Assembly (NCBI RefSeq): GCF_002157355.1
Contig: NZ_LYMK01000039.1
Span: 1 to 64,000 of the forward strand
Direction of reading: 5' to 3'
Source: Variovorax sp. JS1663
GTDB lineage: Bacteria; Pseudomonadota; Gammaproteobacteria; Burkholderiales; Burkholderiaceae_C
Length of the DNA: 64,000 bases
The notes beneath the pieces are model-generated. The model had not been told where the DNA came from. It worked only from the letters and a program-made list of their open reading frames with translations, and did not search any database. Positions within the stretch are counted from its first letter, which is position 1, and every line of letters begins with the position of its first letter. The translations under genes and the position numbers were made by a program. Positions 23,461 through 32,063 of the stretch are shown in pieces.

Positions 23461-25344
23461 ATGGCATCTGCCGAAGTCGTCACGCCACAGCAACTCTTGA
23501 AGGAAATCGACGCCCAGAGCCGCATGCCGATCCTGCGCATCGGGCAGGCGCTGATGTCGCTGGGCATGATCACCGACGAGCAATTGCGCGAGGCCCTCGC
23601 CAAGCAGCAGCTGGACCGCAGCGTGCCGCTGGGCGAGACCCTGGTGCGCATGGGCGTGGTGAGCCGCGCGCAGTTGCAGACCGCATTGGCGCGGAAGATG
23701 GGTTATCCGCTGGTCAACGTGCAGGAGTTCCCGGCCGCGACGGAGGCCCTGCGCAAGGTCAGCTACGGCGTGGCGCAGCGTCTGCAGGTCATGCCGCTCA
23801 TGATCCACGACGGGCGGCTGATCGTCGCGCTCGATGACCCGGCCAGCCGCCGTTCGGCCCTGGACGAGGTCGAGTTCATCGCCCAGATGAAGGTGATCCC
23901 GGTCCTGAGCCAGGCCCTCGACCTGGACACCGTGCTGAGCAAGGCCTACGAGAAGATCGGCGCGCAGGGCGACAAGCGTGCGCCCGCCACCGACCCGATG
24001 GCCATCGACTTCGACCTGGCCGGCACCAGCGAGCTGCTGCAGACCCTGGAGAAGGAGGACCGCGCGTCCGAGGACGAAGAGGCGGCGATCGAGCAGTCGG
24101 ACAACTCGCTGGTGCGGATGATCAACAGCATGATTCTCGAAGCGCACCGCGAGGGCGTGTCGGACATCCACATCGAGAGCTATCCGGGGCGGGACAAGAC
24201 CCGCATCCGCTTCCGCCGCGACGGGCGGCTCTACACCTACCTGGAGCTGCCGCCCAACTACCGCAATGCGATCGTGGCGCGGGTGAAGATCATGTGCGAT
24301 CTGGACATCAGCGAGAAGCGCAAGCCGCAGGACGGCAAGATCAACTTCTCGAAGTTCTCGCCGCAGCACCGCATCGAGCTGCGCGTGGCCACCATCCCCA
24401 CCAACAACGGGCTGGAGGATGTGGTGATGCGGATCCTGGCCTCGGCCAAGCCGATCCCGCTGGACCAGCTGGGGCTGTCGAAGCGCAACCTCGAGCGACT
24501 GACCGAGGCAGTCGATCGCCCCTATGGCATGGTGCTGTGCGTCGGCCCGACCGGATCGGGCAAGACGACCACGCTGCACTCGGCGCTCATGCACATCAAT
24601 ACGCCGGAGCGCAAGATCTGGACTGCGGAGGACCCGATCGAGATCACGCAGGCGGGCCTGCGGCAGGTGCAGGTCAATCCACGCATCGACTGGACCTTCG
24701 CCAAGGCCCTGCGCGCCTTCGTGCGGGCCGACCCCGACGTGATCATGGTCGGCGAGATCCGCGACGAGGAGACCGCGAAGATGGCGATCGAGGCCTCGCT
24801 CACCGGCCACCTCGTGCTGTCGACCCTGCATACGAACAGCGCGCCCGAAACGGTGACGCGGCTGCTCGACATGGGCATGAACCCCTTCAACTTCGCGGAT
24901 TCGTTGCTGGCCGTGCTGGCGCAGCGGCTGGTGCGGCGCATCTGCCGGCATTGCAGCGAGAGCCGCCCGGCCAGCGCGGAAGAGATCGACGAACTGGTGG
25001 GCGACTACCTGCACGTCGTTCCGTCGCAGGACACGCCGGAGCGGCGCGATGCCTTGCGGCAGTCCTGGGTTCGCCAGCATGGCCGCGAGGGCGCGCTGCA
25101 CCTCCACGCGGGCAAGGGATGCAAGCACTGCGGCGAGACCGGCTTCCGGGGGCGCGTGGGCATCCACGAGCTGATGGTGGTGTCCAAGGGCGTGCGACGG
25201 CTGATACAGGAAGGCGCGCGCGCCGAGCAGCTGCAGGAAGCGGCGCTGCGCGAGGGCATGCGCACCCTGCGGCAGGACGGCATCGAGAAGGTGCTGGCGG
25301 GACTGACGACCATCGACGAAGTGCGCGCGACCAGCAACGTGTAG
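23461..25344 (+). CDS. GspE/PilB-type ATPase with MshEN c-di-GMP-binding domain
   Basis: 627 residues. ATG 23461 has AGGAGA 8 bases upstream; TTG 23431 is a less likely start. The N-terminal MshEN domain shows both c-di-GMP-binding repeats: RIGQALMSLGMITDEQL (from R26) and PLGETLVRMGVVSRAQL (from about 55). The ATPase core has Walker A GPTGSGKTT near 362, an Asp box and Walker B DPDVIMVGEIRDEE near 424, and HTNSAPETVTRLLDMG. Four cysteines (CRHC near 495, CKHC near 555) form the zinc site of assembly ATPases. Such enzymes power type IV pilus, MSHA or type II secretion assembly in the inner membrane. No pilin, platform or secretin gene is nearby, so it is an orphan. Confidence 0.9.
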   Translation: MASAEVVTPQQLLKEIDAQSRMPILRIGQALMSLGMITDEQLREALAKQQLDRSVPLGETLVRMGVVSRAQLQTALARKMGYPLVNVQEFPAATEALRKVSYGVAQRLQVMPLMIHDGRLIVALDDPASRRSALDEVEFIAQMKVIPVLSQALDLDTVLSKAYEKIGAQGDKRAPATDPMAIDFDLAGTSELLQTLEKEDRASEDEEAAIEQSDNSLVRMINSMILEAHREGVSDIHIESYPGRDKTRIRFRRDGRLYTYLELPPNYRNAIVARVKIMCDLDISEKRKPQDGKINFSKFSPQHRIELRVATIPTNNGLEDVVMRILASAKPIPLDQLGLSKRNLERLTEAVDRPYGMVLCVGPTGSGKTTTLHSALMHINTPERKIWTAEDPIEITQAGLRQVQVNPRIDWTFAKALRAFVRADPDVIMVGEIRDEETAKMAIEASLTGHLVLSTLHTNSAPETVTRLLDMGMNPFNFADSLLAVLAQRLVRRICRHCSESRPASAEEIDELVGDYLHVVPSQDTPERRDALRQSWVRQHGREGALHLHAGKGCKHCGETGFRGRVGIHELMVVSKGVRRLIQEGARAEQLQEAALREGMRTLRQDGIEKVLAGLTTIDEVRATSNV

Positions 25345-25431
25345 GCGGGCCGCGCCGCCGGCCTGTGCCGCGGCGCACTGGAGTACCTTCGCCTGCGGCT
25401 GCGGTATTCGCCTTCGGAACGGCCGTGCGGC

Positions 25432-26178
25432 TCAGGCCGCGTCCCAGTTCACCGTGGGCAGGGTGCCGATGGTGGGCCGTGCGAACAGGAAGCCCTGGAA
25501 AAGATCGACGCCCAGCTCCAGCAGCACCCGGGCTTCGTCGGCCGCCTCCACGCCCTCGGCGATCACCTTGATGTCGAGCTCGTCGCAGGTGGTGACGAAG
25601 CCCTTCACGATGGCCACCCGGACCGGATCGACGTGGATGTCGCGCACCAGGCTCATGTCGATCTTCACCACGTCGGGCTGGAAGGCCGCGAGCAGCTCGA
25701 AGTTCGCGTAGGCGGCGCCGAAGTCGTCGATGGCGGAGGTGAAGCCATAGCGCCGGAAGATGTGGAAGGACGCCGCCAGGCCAGGCAGGTTGATGACGCG
25801 CTCGCCCTCCGTGATCTCGAACATCAGGTGGTTCGCCGGGAAGTTGCAGCGCATGGCGGTGTCGATGGCGGTGCGGAAGCACTCCTCCTGGCCGGCCACG
25901 TCGTTGGGCATGACGTTCAGGCTGAGCTTGGAGCTCATGCCCAGCTGCGCGGCCATCTCGATGGCGCGCACGCGGCAGGCCTCGTGGAAGGCGAAGCGAT
26001 GCTGGGGTTGGACCCGCGAGAGCACCCCGGTGGCGCCTTCCCCCGCCAAGCCGCGCACCAGCGCCTCGTGCGCGAAGACCTCGCGCCGCACCGGGTCGAC
26101 GATCGGCTGGAAGGCGATCGTGAAGTCCGGGCCGATGGCGGGCGCAGCGGCGGGGGGCGTGGCGGTGCCGGTCGTCAT
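25432..26178 (-). CDS. Stand-alone EAL-domain c-di-GMP phosphodiesterase
   Basis: 248 residues, almost only the EAL domain. Residues needed for activity are present: EAL in HEALVRGL near 38, LSLNVMPND (Asn), FEITEG (Glu), AIDDFGAAYANFELL (both Asp), VVKIDMSLV (Lys), IAEGVEA (Glu) and FQGFLFARP (Gln). It should hydrolyse c-di-GMP to pGpG. No GGDEF or membrane part. It is convergent with the MshEN ATPase gene and lies 10 bases downstream of a GAF gene on the same strand, which may provide the sensor. BLUF-linked EAL proteins of similar length exist, but no BLUF domain is present here. Confidence 0.9.
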   Translation of the reverse strand: MTTGTATPPAAAPAIGPDFTIAFQPIVDPVRREVFAHEALVRGLAGEGATGVLSRVQPQHRFAFHEACRVRAIEMAAQLGMSSKLSLNVMPNDVAGQEECFRTAIDTAMRCNFPANHLMFEITEGERVINLPGLAASFHIFRRYGFTSAIDDFGAAYANFELLAAFQPDVVKIDMSLVRDIHVDPVRVAIVKGFVTTCDELDIKVIAEGVEAADEARVLLELGVDLFQGFLFARPTIGTLPTVNWDAA

Positions 26179-26188
26179 GGCGATGGTT

Positions 26189-26728
26189 TCAAGGGCTCAG
26201 TTCGCCGGCCGCCTGCGCCAGCAGCCGGGCGGTCGCCTGGGCAGCGATCTCGAGCCTGCGTACGTGCCGCTCCGACAGCTCGACGCTGCGCTCGACCGCG
26301 AAGCCGCACAGGGTCCCGTAGATGCTGCCGTCCGGCAGGACCACCGGCACGCTGATGTGCGCGCCGATCGGCCGGGTCACCTCGGGCAGGGGCTGCCGGG
26401 TGCGCAGCACGCGCAGGTCGCGCACGAGGCTGGGCACGCGACCGTCGATGACCTGCTGGCAGATGCTGTCCTCCATCGTGTGGGACTCGCCCACGCGGAT
26501 GATGCCCATGGCCGGCGCCGTCGCCACGTGCCTGAAGACGCGGCGGCCGTCGATGAATTCGGAGACGAAGAACACGTCCATGCCGAGCTGCTCCCGGATC
26601 AGCTCCAGCATCGAGGACAGCGCCTGCACCACCAGTGGGCCGTCGCAGTCCGGCACCGCGACGGCGGCCTCCTCGCGCACCGGCGGTTTGTCGAACTCGA
26701 TGCTGTCTTCGTCGCTTCTGTTGCCCAT
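26189..26728 (-). CDS. GAF-domain sensor protein
   Basis: 179 residues. A single GAF domain covers about 30-170: ALSSMLELIREQLGMDVFFV, RVGESHTMEDSICQQVIDGR, IGAHISVPVVLPDGSIYGTL and CGFAVERSVELSERHVRRLE. GAF domains bind small ligands or cyclic nucleotides or bilins; the ligand is unknown. The C at the VLPDGSIYGTLC site is typical of GAF folds. AAGGGGG precedes ATG 26728. It is the first gene of a two-gene operon with the EAL phosphodiesterase (10-base gap), so it may control that enzyme by protein contact. Confidence 0.85.
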   Translation of the reverse strand: MGNRSDEDSIEFDKPPVREEAAVAVPDCDGPLVVQALSSMLELIREQLGMDVFFVSEFIDGRRVFRHVATAPAMGIIRVGESHTMEDSICQQVIDGRVPSLVRDLRVLRTRQPLPEVTRPIGAHISVPVVLPDGSIYGTLCGFAVERSVELSERHVRRLEIAAQATARLLAQAAGELSP

Positions 26729-26817
26729 CGTGCCCCCTTTGACGTGGGCTTGATCCTAATGCGAAGGCGTGGCCCGGGCTGCCGCGGCAGCCGGAAGGTG
26801 TCGGGTCCACGCAACTT

Positions 26818-27188
26818 TCAGGCCGGGCCGGGCTGTTCCGGTTTTGCTTTCAGGCGGGAAACGGCGTGCGCCGATTCAGCCTCGACACGGGCGCGCAGGC
26901 TCAGCGCATTCAGGATCGCGAACAGCAGGTTGGGCGAGCGGTATTCGAAGCTGCGCTCGAAATGCGTGCCGCCCGCCGTGGGCGTGAGCGTGTAGCTCAG
27001 CACACCGGCCTCGCGCTCTCCGATGCTGCCCGCGATGCGCCACAGGCGCTCGGGCTCGCGTGCACCGCCGCCGGCGGCCGCGCGATCTCCGCGCTGTTGA
27101 CGAAGCGGGTGCGGTCCGCCTCCAGCGGCACGAACAGTGCGGCGACCATCACCGCCAGGGCCGCGACGATCATCAGGAAGCGTTTCAT
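26818..27188 (-). pseudogene. Decayed SRPBCC/polyketide-cyclase-like gene
   Basis: From ATG 27188 the frame reads MKRFLMIVAALAVMVAALFV then PLEADRTRFVNSAEIARPPA, a signal anchor and first strand typical of SRPBCC proteins, and then becomes nonsense to a stop at 26997. In another frame, from about 27050 down to 26818, the C-terminal half is intact: RLWRIAGSIGEREAGVLSYT, LTPTAGGTHFERSFEYR, LSLRARVEAESAHAVSRLK. Joined, the product would lack about 50-60 central residues. An internal deletion with frameshift near 27050-27070 explains this. Each half keeps good codon use, so the damage is recent. Confidence 0.65.
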
Positions 27189-27327
27189 GGCGGTCTCCCG
27201 TCAGGCTGCGATCCACCCTCTACGCGATGGGGCCGGCGCCGGATTCGCCGCGCGCAGGCCCGGTGCAAGTCTTAACATGCGCGCTCTCCTGCGGCAACCC
27301 ATCCCGCCGCGCTCATGGAGGAACGCC

Positions 27328-27711
27328 ATGGCCATCCAGCTCAATCACACGATCGTTCCCGCGCGCGATCCGAAAGCCTCCGCCCTGTTCCTGGCGGAAC
27401 TGCTGGGGCGCGAGGCGCCCACCACCTTCGGGCCCTTCCACTGCGTGCAGCTCGACAACGGCGTCACGCTCGACTACATCCGCAGCGACGAGCGGATCCC
27501 GATCGAGCACTATGCCTTCCTGGTGAGCGAGGCGGAGTTCGACCCGATCTTCGATCGCATCCGCGCGCGCGGCCTGCCCTACTGGGCCGACCCGCACCAG
27601 CACCAGCCCGGCCGCATCAACCACAACGACGGCGGCCGCGGGGTCTATTGGCCCGACCGCGACGGCCACCTGCTCGAGATCATCACCCGCCCCTATGGCA
27701 GCGGCGCCTGA
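27328..27711 (+). CDS. VOC (glyoxalase/extradiol dioxygenase fold) protein
   Basis: 127 residues: MAIQLNHTIVPARDPKASAL, FLAELLGREAPTTFGPFHCV and VYWPDRDGHLLEIITRPYG. A metal-site His near residue 7 and Glu near 119 are conserved. It is a single-unit VOC protein that would dimerise. GGAGGA lies before ATG 27328. The gene overlaps the next by 17 bases, suggesting a linked role with the flavoprotein. Function cannot be narrowed beyond the fold. Confidence 0.82.
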   Translation: MAIQLNHTIVPARDPKASALFLAELLGREAPTTFGPFHCVQLDNGVTLDYIRSDERIPIEHYAFLVSEAEFDPIFDRIRARGLPYWADPHQHQPGRINHNDGGRGVYWPDRDGHLLEIITRPYGSGA

Positions 27712-28906
27712 GCCGGCAGACTGCGACGTGCTGGTGGTCGGTGCGGGGCCGGCCGGCAGTGCCTGCGCGCAACTGCTGGCGCGTGCCGGGGCGGACGTGC
27801 TGCTGGTCGACCGCCATGGCTTTCCGCGCGAGAAGGTCTGCGGCGACGGGCTGATCCCCGATGCCCATCGGGCGCTGGCCCGCCTTGGCGTGCTCGATGC
27901 GGTCCTGGCCCGCGCCTGCGCCGCCAGCCACGTGGCCTGCGTGGCGCCGCGCGGCAGCAGGATCGAGGTGCCGGCCAGCCTGGCGGTGCTGCCGCGGCGC
28001 GAGCTCGATGAGATCGTGCGCCAGGCCGCGCTGGCGGCCGGTGCGCGCTGGTTCGCGCCGGCGCGCTTCGAGGCGCCGCTGGTCGACGCCGACGGCCGCG
28101 TGGTGGGCGCCCGGCTGCGGCTGGCCGAGGGCACCGAGCGAGCGGTGCGCGCGCGCTGGACCGTGCTGGCCACCGGCGCGGCGGCGGGTCCGCTGCTGGC
28201 CGCGGACATGTGCAGCCGGCGCGTGCCCAGCGGCGTCGCGCTGCGCGGCTATGTGAGGAACGAGGCGATGGCCGGGCGCATCCGCCAGCTCGAGGTGGTG
28301 TGGCACCGCGCCCTGCGCGGCGGCTACGGCTGGATCTTTCCCTGCGGCAACGGGCTGTTCAACGTCGGTGCCGGCTTGCTGGACAGCCCCGCGGAAGGCG
28401 GCCCCGAACTCAACCTGCGCGCGCTGTTCGCCGCCTTCACCCAGGTGCATGCGCCCGCGCGCGAGCTGATGCAGGGCGGCAGCCTGCAAGGTGAGCTCAA
28501 GGGCGCGCCGCTGCGCTGCTCGCTCGACGGCGCGCGCTGGTCGCGTCCGGGCGTGCTGGTGACGGGCGAGGCGGCGGGCAGCACCTATTCCTTCACCGGC
28601 GAGGGCATCGGCAAGGCGATGGAAACCGGCATGCTCGCGGCCGAAGCCATGACCAGCGCCGAGGGCGATGCCGCAGTGGGCGCGCGCTACGACGCGGCGC
28701 TGACGGCATTGAAGCCGCGCTTCGCGGCCTATGCGCAGGCCAACCGCGTCAACCACCATCCCTGGATCGCCGACTTCGTGTTCTGGCGTGCGCAACGCAG
28801 CCCGGGCATCGTGCGCCGGCTCGGCGCCGTGCTGGAGGAGAGCTATAGCCCCGACCGCCTGGTAACGGCGGGCGGGCTGCTGCGGATGATGTTGCCGGTC
28901 CGCTGA
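27695..28906 (+). CDS. Geranylgeranyl-reductase-family FAD oxidoreductase
   Basis: 403 residues. N-terminal Rossmann motif CDVLVVGAGPAGSACAQLLA (residues 10-29), the family motif PREKVCGDGL near 44, and GEAAGSTYSFTGEGIGKAME near 290 binding FAD. Relatives reduce isoprenoid chains or act as flavin oxidoreductases in lipid or pigment routes; no prenyl or quinone gene is adjacent here. It starts inside the VOC gene (27695) and converges with the Rrf2 regulator. The N-terminus is cytosolic. Confidence 0.87.
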   Translation: MAAAPEPADCDVLVVGAGPAGSACAQLLARAGADVLLVDRHGFPREKVCGDGLIPDAHRALARLGVLDAVLARACAASHVACVAPRGSRIEVPASLAVLPRRELDEIVRQAALAAGARWFAPARFEAPLVDADGRVVGARLRLAEGTERAVRARWTVLATGAAAGPLLAADMCSRRVPSGVALRGYVRNEAMAGRIRQLEVVWHRALRGGYGWIFPCGNGLFNVGAGLLDSPAEGGPELNLRALFAAFTQVHAPARELMQGGSLQGELKGAPLRCSLDGARWSRPGVLVTGEAAGSTYSFTGEGIGKAMETGMLAAEAMTSAEGDAAVGARYDAALTALKPRFAAYAQANRVNHHPWIADFVFWRAQRSPGIVRRLGAVLEESYSPDRLVTAGGLLRMMLPVR

Positions 28907-28931
28907 AGGAAACTGGAGGGAGGGGGAAGAC

Positions 28932-29456
28932 TCAGCGCTTGGCCAGCGTGCCCAGCGCGAACACAGAGTTCGGCGCATTGACCCGGGGACGCTTCGGCAC
29001 CGGCGTGCTGGCCGGCACGCGCTTGACCGCCGGCTGCTCGCTCTCGACCTTCACGCCCTTGGCCAACTGCTCGAGCACCAGGCTCTGCAGTGAGACCGAA
29101 TCCAGGAACTCCACCGTGCGGCGGTTCAGCGAAGCCCACAGCTCCTCGGTGCTGCAGCGGCCGTCGGCGCCGGCGTGAGGATCCTGCTTTTCGGCAGGTT
29201 CTTCCTCGATCGAGAACAGGATGTCCGCCACCGTGATGTCGGCCGCCTTGCGCCCCAGCGAGTAGCCGCCGCCCGGGCCGCGGGTGGATTCGACCAGCTT
29301 GTGGCGGCGCAGCTTGCCGAAGAGCTGTTCCAGGTAGGACAGCGAGATCCGCTGGCGCTGGCTGATGGCGGCCAGGGTCACCGGTCCCGAGCGCTCACGC
29401 AGCGCCAGGTCGATCATGGCAGTGACCGCGAAGCGGCCTTTGGTGGTGAGGCGCAT
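28932..29456 (-). CDS. Rrf2-family regulator, IscR-like without most cluster ligands
   Basis: 174 residues. The winged helix MRLTTKGRFAVTAMIDLALR, RISLSYLEQLFGKLR and RGPGGGYSLGRKAADITVAD is close to IscR. IscR ligates 2Fe-2S through three cysteines and a histidine; here only one cysteine remains (C101 in GRCSTEELW), the His position is Glu, and the two upstream cysteines are absent (EEEPAEKQDPHAGADGR). A Lys/Pro/Arg-rich tail of about 45 residues is also unusual. It is not linked to an isc operon. It may sense another signal, or act without a cluster. Convergent with the preceding flavoprotein gene. Confidence 0.88.
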   Translation of the reverse strand: MRLTTKGRFAVTAMIDLALRERSGPVTLAAISQRQRISLSYLEQLFGKLRRHKLVESTRGPGGGYSLGRKAADITVADILFSIEEEPAEKQDPHAGADGRCSTEELWASLNRRTVEFLDSVSLQSLVLEQLAKGVKVESEQPAVKRVPASTPVPKRPRVNAPNSVFALGTLAKR

Positions 29457-29592
29457 GGGAGGGTCGTCTTTCCGTTTCGTATTGTGGAGGTGCAGGCTGC
29501 TGTCGTTGTGCGGGACGTTGAGTCCTTTTTTGTGCAGCGGATCATGCCGTGGGAGTCTGAGGGTGGAATTAGGTTCCCGGGCAGGGCCGATG

Positions 29593-30624
29593 CTACCGCG
29601 CCCAGCGGCGCAGGCCCAGTTCGTCCGCCAGGCGCCGGTAGGCCTCGATGCGCTGGCGCACGAAATCCTCCAGCGAGTCGCCGGTCAGGGTGAAGGGGTA
29701 CAGGCCATGGCGCTCCCGCAGGGCGGCGTAGCCGGGGCTGGCGACCGCCTGGCGGAAGGCCTCGGTCCAGGCGCGCACGGCGGCCTCGGGCGCGTCCGCG
29801 CCGAGGTAGAGGCCGCGCACGGTGGGCCAGACCAGGTCGATGCCCTGTTCGCGTGCGGTAGGCACGCCGGCCAGGGCGCCGGGCAGACGGGTCTCGGCCA
29901 GCACCGCCAGGAAGCGCAGGGGGGCGCCGGCGGCCTGGGCCCGCAGGGCCTCGGCCGCATCGCCTGGGAACAGGTCCACGTGGCGGCCCTGCAGCGCGGC
30001 CAGGGCCTCGCCGCCGCCCTCGAAGGCGACGAAGCGCATCGCCTTGTGGTCGCGTCCGGCGGCGCGCACCAGCAGGGCGGCCTTCATCCAGTCCTGGCTG
30101 CCCACCGTGCCGCCGGCACCGAACGCCAGGCGGGCCGGGTCCTGGCGCAGGGCGGCGACCAGCTCGCCCAGGGTCTTGAAGGGGGCGTCGCGGTGCACCG
30201 CGATCACGCCGTAGTCGGTGCCCAGTGTGGCGATCCAGCGCACCGCCGAGGGCGGATGCGGGCCGAAGCGGCCCTGCGCCAGGTTGAGCAGCGAGCCGCT
30301 GGAGAAGGCGACCAGGGTCGCGGGGCCGCCCAACCGGCCGGTGGCGATGCGGTCGAAGGCCACGGCGCCGATGCCGCCCGGCAGATAGCGGCTGGCCAAC
30401 GGCGGCCGCGCCGGCCGAACCGCCTGCAGGGCCTCGCGCGCCAGCGCGCAGCTGAGGTCGAAGCCGCCGCCGGGCTTGGCGGGGACCACGCATTCCGCGG
30501 GGCCGTACGAGGGATCGTCGTTGGCATCGGCGCGCAGCGGCATGCAAGCGGGCAATACCAGTGCGCCGAGCGCCCGCAGCATTCGGCGGCGTGCGGGGGC
30601 AGCGAGGGCGCCGGTCGTGTTCAT
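29593..30624 (-). CDS. Bug/TctC-family periplasmic binding protein
   Basis: 343 residues. An N-terminal signal with RRRMLRALGALVLPACMPLR looks Tat- or Sec-type. The mature part has the Bug pattern: CVVPAKPGGGFDLSCALARE, LPGGIGAVAFDRI, KTLGELVAALRQDPARLAFG, GGTVGSQDWMKAA and VPTAREQGIDLVWPTVRGLY. It is the last gene of a leftward operon with a TctE-like kinase (8-base gap) and TctD-like regulator, which suggests it presents a carboxylate ligand to the sensor or to a TctAB-type transporter encoded elsewhere. The start at ATG 30624 gives the signal peptide; 30654 is an alternative. Confidence 0.88.
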   Translation of the reverse strand: MNTTGALAAPARRRMLRALGALVLPACMPLRADANDDPSYGPAECVVPAKPGGGFDLSCALAREALQAVRPARPPLASRYLPGGIGAVAFDRIATGRLGGPATLVAFSSGSLLNLAQGRFGPHPPSAVRWIATLGTDYGVIAVHRDAPFKTLGELVAALRQDPARLAFGAGGTVGSQDWMKAALLVRAAGRDHKAMRFVAFEGGGEALAALQGRHVDLFPGDAAEALRAQAAGAPLRFLAVLAETRLPGALAGVPTAREQGIDLVWPTVRGLYLGADAPEAAVRAWTEAFRQAVASPGYAALRERHGLYPFTLTGDSLEDFVRQRIEAYRRLADELGLRRWAR

Positions 30625-30632
30625 GGGATGGG

Positions 30633-32063
30633 TCAGCCCATTGTGCGGGGCCACCAGAGGATGGCGTGGAGGCCGCTGCCCGCCTCGCGCGCCTCGAGCC
30701 GCAGCGCGCCGCGGTGGCGCTCGGCGATGGCACGGGCGATCGCCAGGCCCAGCCCGGACCCGCCGCCGGCCGCGCGTTGCCCGCGCCGGAAGCGCTGGCC
30801 CAGCGCGGCGCGCTCCTCGGCGGCCAGGCCGGGGCCATTGTCCTCCACGTTGAGGCTGAAACCCTGCGCATCGGCGGCGGCGAACAGGGTCACGGTGCCG
30901 CCTTCGGGCGTGTGGGCCACCGCGTTCGCCACCAGGTTGGCCAGCGCTTCGCGCATCAGGCCGCGGTCGGCCACCGCGGGGAACTCCGGCGCCGGCGTGT
31001 GGATGCCCAGGTCGATCCGGCGGGCGCGCGCCTGCGGCAGGAAGGCCAGCGCGACCTCACGCAGCAGCGCCGCCAGGTCCAGCTGCGCGATGTCCAGCGC
31101 CGCGGTGTCGCTGCGGCCCAGCGCGAGCAGCTGCTGCGTGCTGCGGGTGGCGCGGCCGATCTCCGTGCCCAGCGCTTCCAGCGCGGCCTGCACCTGGGTG
31201 GCATCCTGCTCGCGCCGGGCGTAGTCGGCCTGCATCTGCAGCGTGGTGAGATGGGTGCGCAGCTGGTGCGAGGCATCGTCCAGGAACCGGCGCTGCTGCG
31301 CCACCAGCGCCTGGGTGCGCGCCATCTGCTGGTTGACGGCCGCCACCAGGGGGCGGATGTCGGCCGGCAGGCCGTCCCCGGCGATCGGGGCCAGGTCCTC
31401 GGGGCTGCGCGTCTGCACCTCGCGCGCGAGGCGCGCCAGCGGGCGCAGCGCGGCGGCGAGCGCGACGGCGGTGCAGCACACCAGCAGGGCCAGCACCAAC
31501 GCGTCCCGCAGCACCGCCCGCTTTACGAAGCGCCGGGTGAACTCCCGGCGCGAGCGCGTGCTTTCGCCCACCTGCACCAGCACGCTGCGCGCCTCGCTGC
31601 CGGCCGGGGCGCGCTCCAGCGCGCGCCGGTAGGCAGCGAAGCGCACCGGCTCGCCGAAATAGGGCGCGTCGTAGAAAACGGGCTGGCCCGTGGTGACCAC
31701 GCCGGGCGGCGCAGGCAGGTCCGCGCTGCCCAGCTCCACCAGCCCGTCGGAGGTGGCAACGCGGAAGTAGACCTGGCCGCTGGCGGTGAGCTCGAAGAAC
31801 TCGAACATGCGGTAGGGCAGCTCGACCGAGAGACCGCCCGAGGCGGTGGAGATGTTGGCGTCGATGGACTTGAGGGCGCCCAGCAGCGAGCGGTCGTAGG
31901 CCGAGTCGGCCGCCTCCAGCGCGTCGTGCCGTGTCATCCACAGCTCGAGCGCGGTGACCAGCACCAGCATCGGCAGCAGCAGCCAGGCCAGGCGCCGCCA
32001 GAGGCTGGCCTCGCGCAGCCAGCGCGAAAGACTCTCAGGCTCTTCAGGCCGCTTCCAGCGCAT
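30633..32063 (-). CDS. TctE-like sensor histidine kinase
   Basis: 476 residues. Two membrane helices (RLAWLLLPMLVLVTALEL near 24-42 and LRDALVLALLVCCTAVALAA near 185-204) flank a periplasmic domain of about 140 residues like that of TctE. Then a HAMP-like stretch, HisKA with DASHQLRTHLTTLQMQ (phospho-His at 266), and HATPase motifs NLVANAVAHTP, VEDNGPGL and GGGSGLGLAIARAI. The residue after RT in the H-box is His 271 where almost all kinases have Pro, which may alter phosphatase or kinase balance. It overlaps the regulator gene by 20 bases and precedes a Bug gene. Confidence 0.92.
   Translation of the reverse strand: MRWKRPEEPESLSRWLREASLWRRLAWLLLPMLVLVTALELWMTRHDALEAADSAYDRSLLGALKSIDANISTASGGLSVELPYRMFEFFELTASGQVYFRVATSDGLVELGSADLPAPPGVVTTGQPVFYDAPYFGEPVRFAAYRRALERAPAGSEARSVLVQVGESTRSRREFTRRFVKRAVLRDALVLALLVCCTAVALAAALRPLARLAREVQTRSPEDLAPIAGDGLPADIRPLVAAVNQQMARTQALVAQQRRFLDDASHQLRTHLTTLQMQADYARREQDATQVQAALEALGTEIGRATRSTQQLLALGRSDTAALDIAQLDLAALLREVALAFLPQARARRIDLGIHTPAPEFPAVADRGLMREALANLVANAVAHTPEGGTVTLFAAADAQGFSLNVEDNGPGLAAEERAALGQRFRRGQRAAGGGSGLGLAIARAIAERHRGALRLEAREAGSGLHAILWWPRTMG

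Noticed and set aside
20232..23651. 1139-residue minus-strand ORF opposite the diguanylate cyclase
   Set aside because: Antisense shadow with His/Arg/Val/Asp-rich sequence and no domain; the plus-strand protein has clear PAS and GGDEF motifs.
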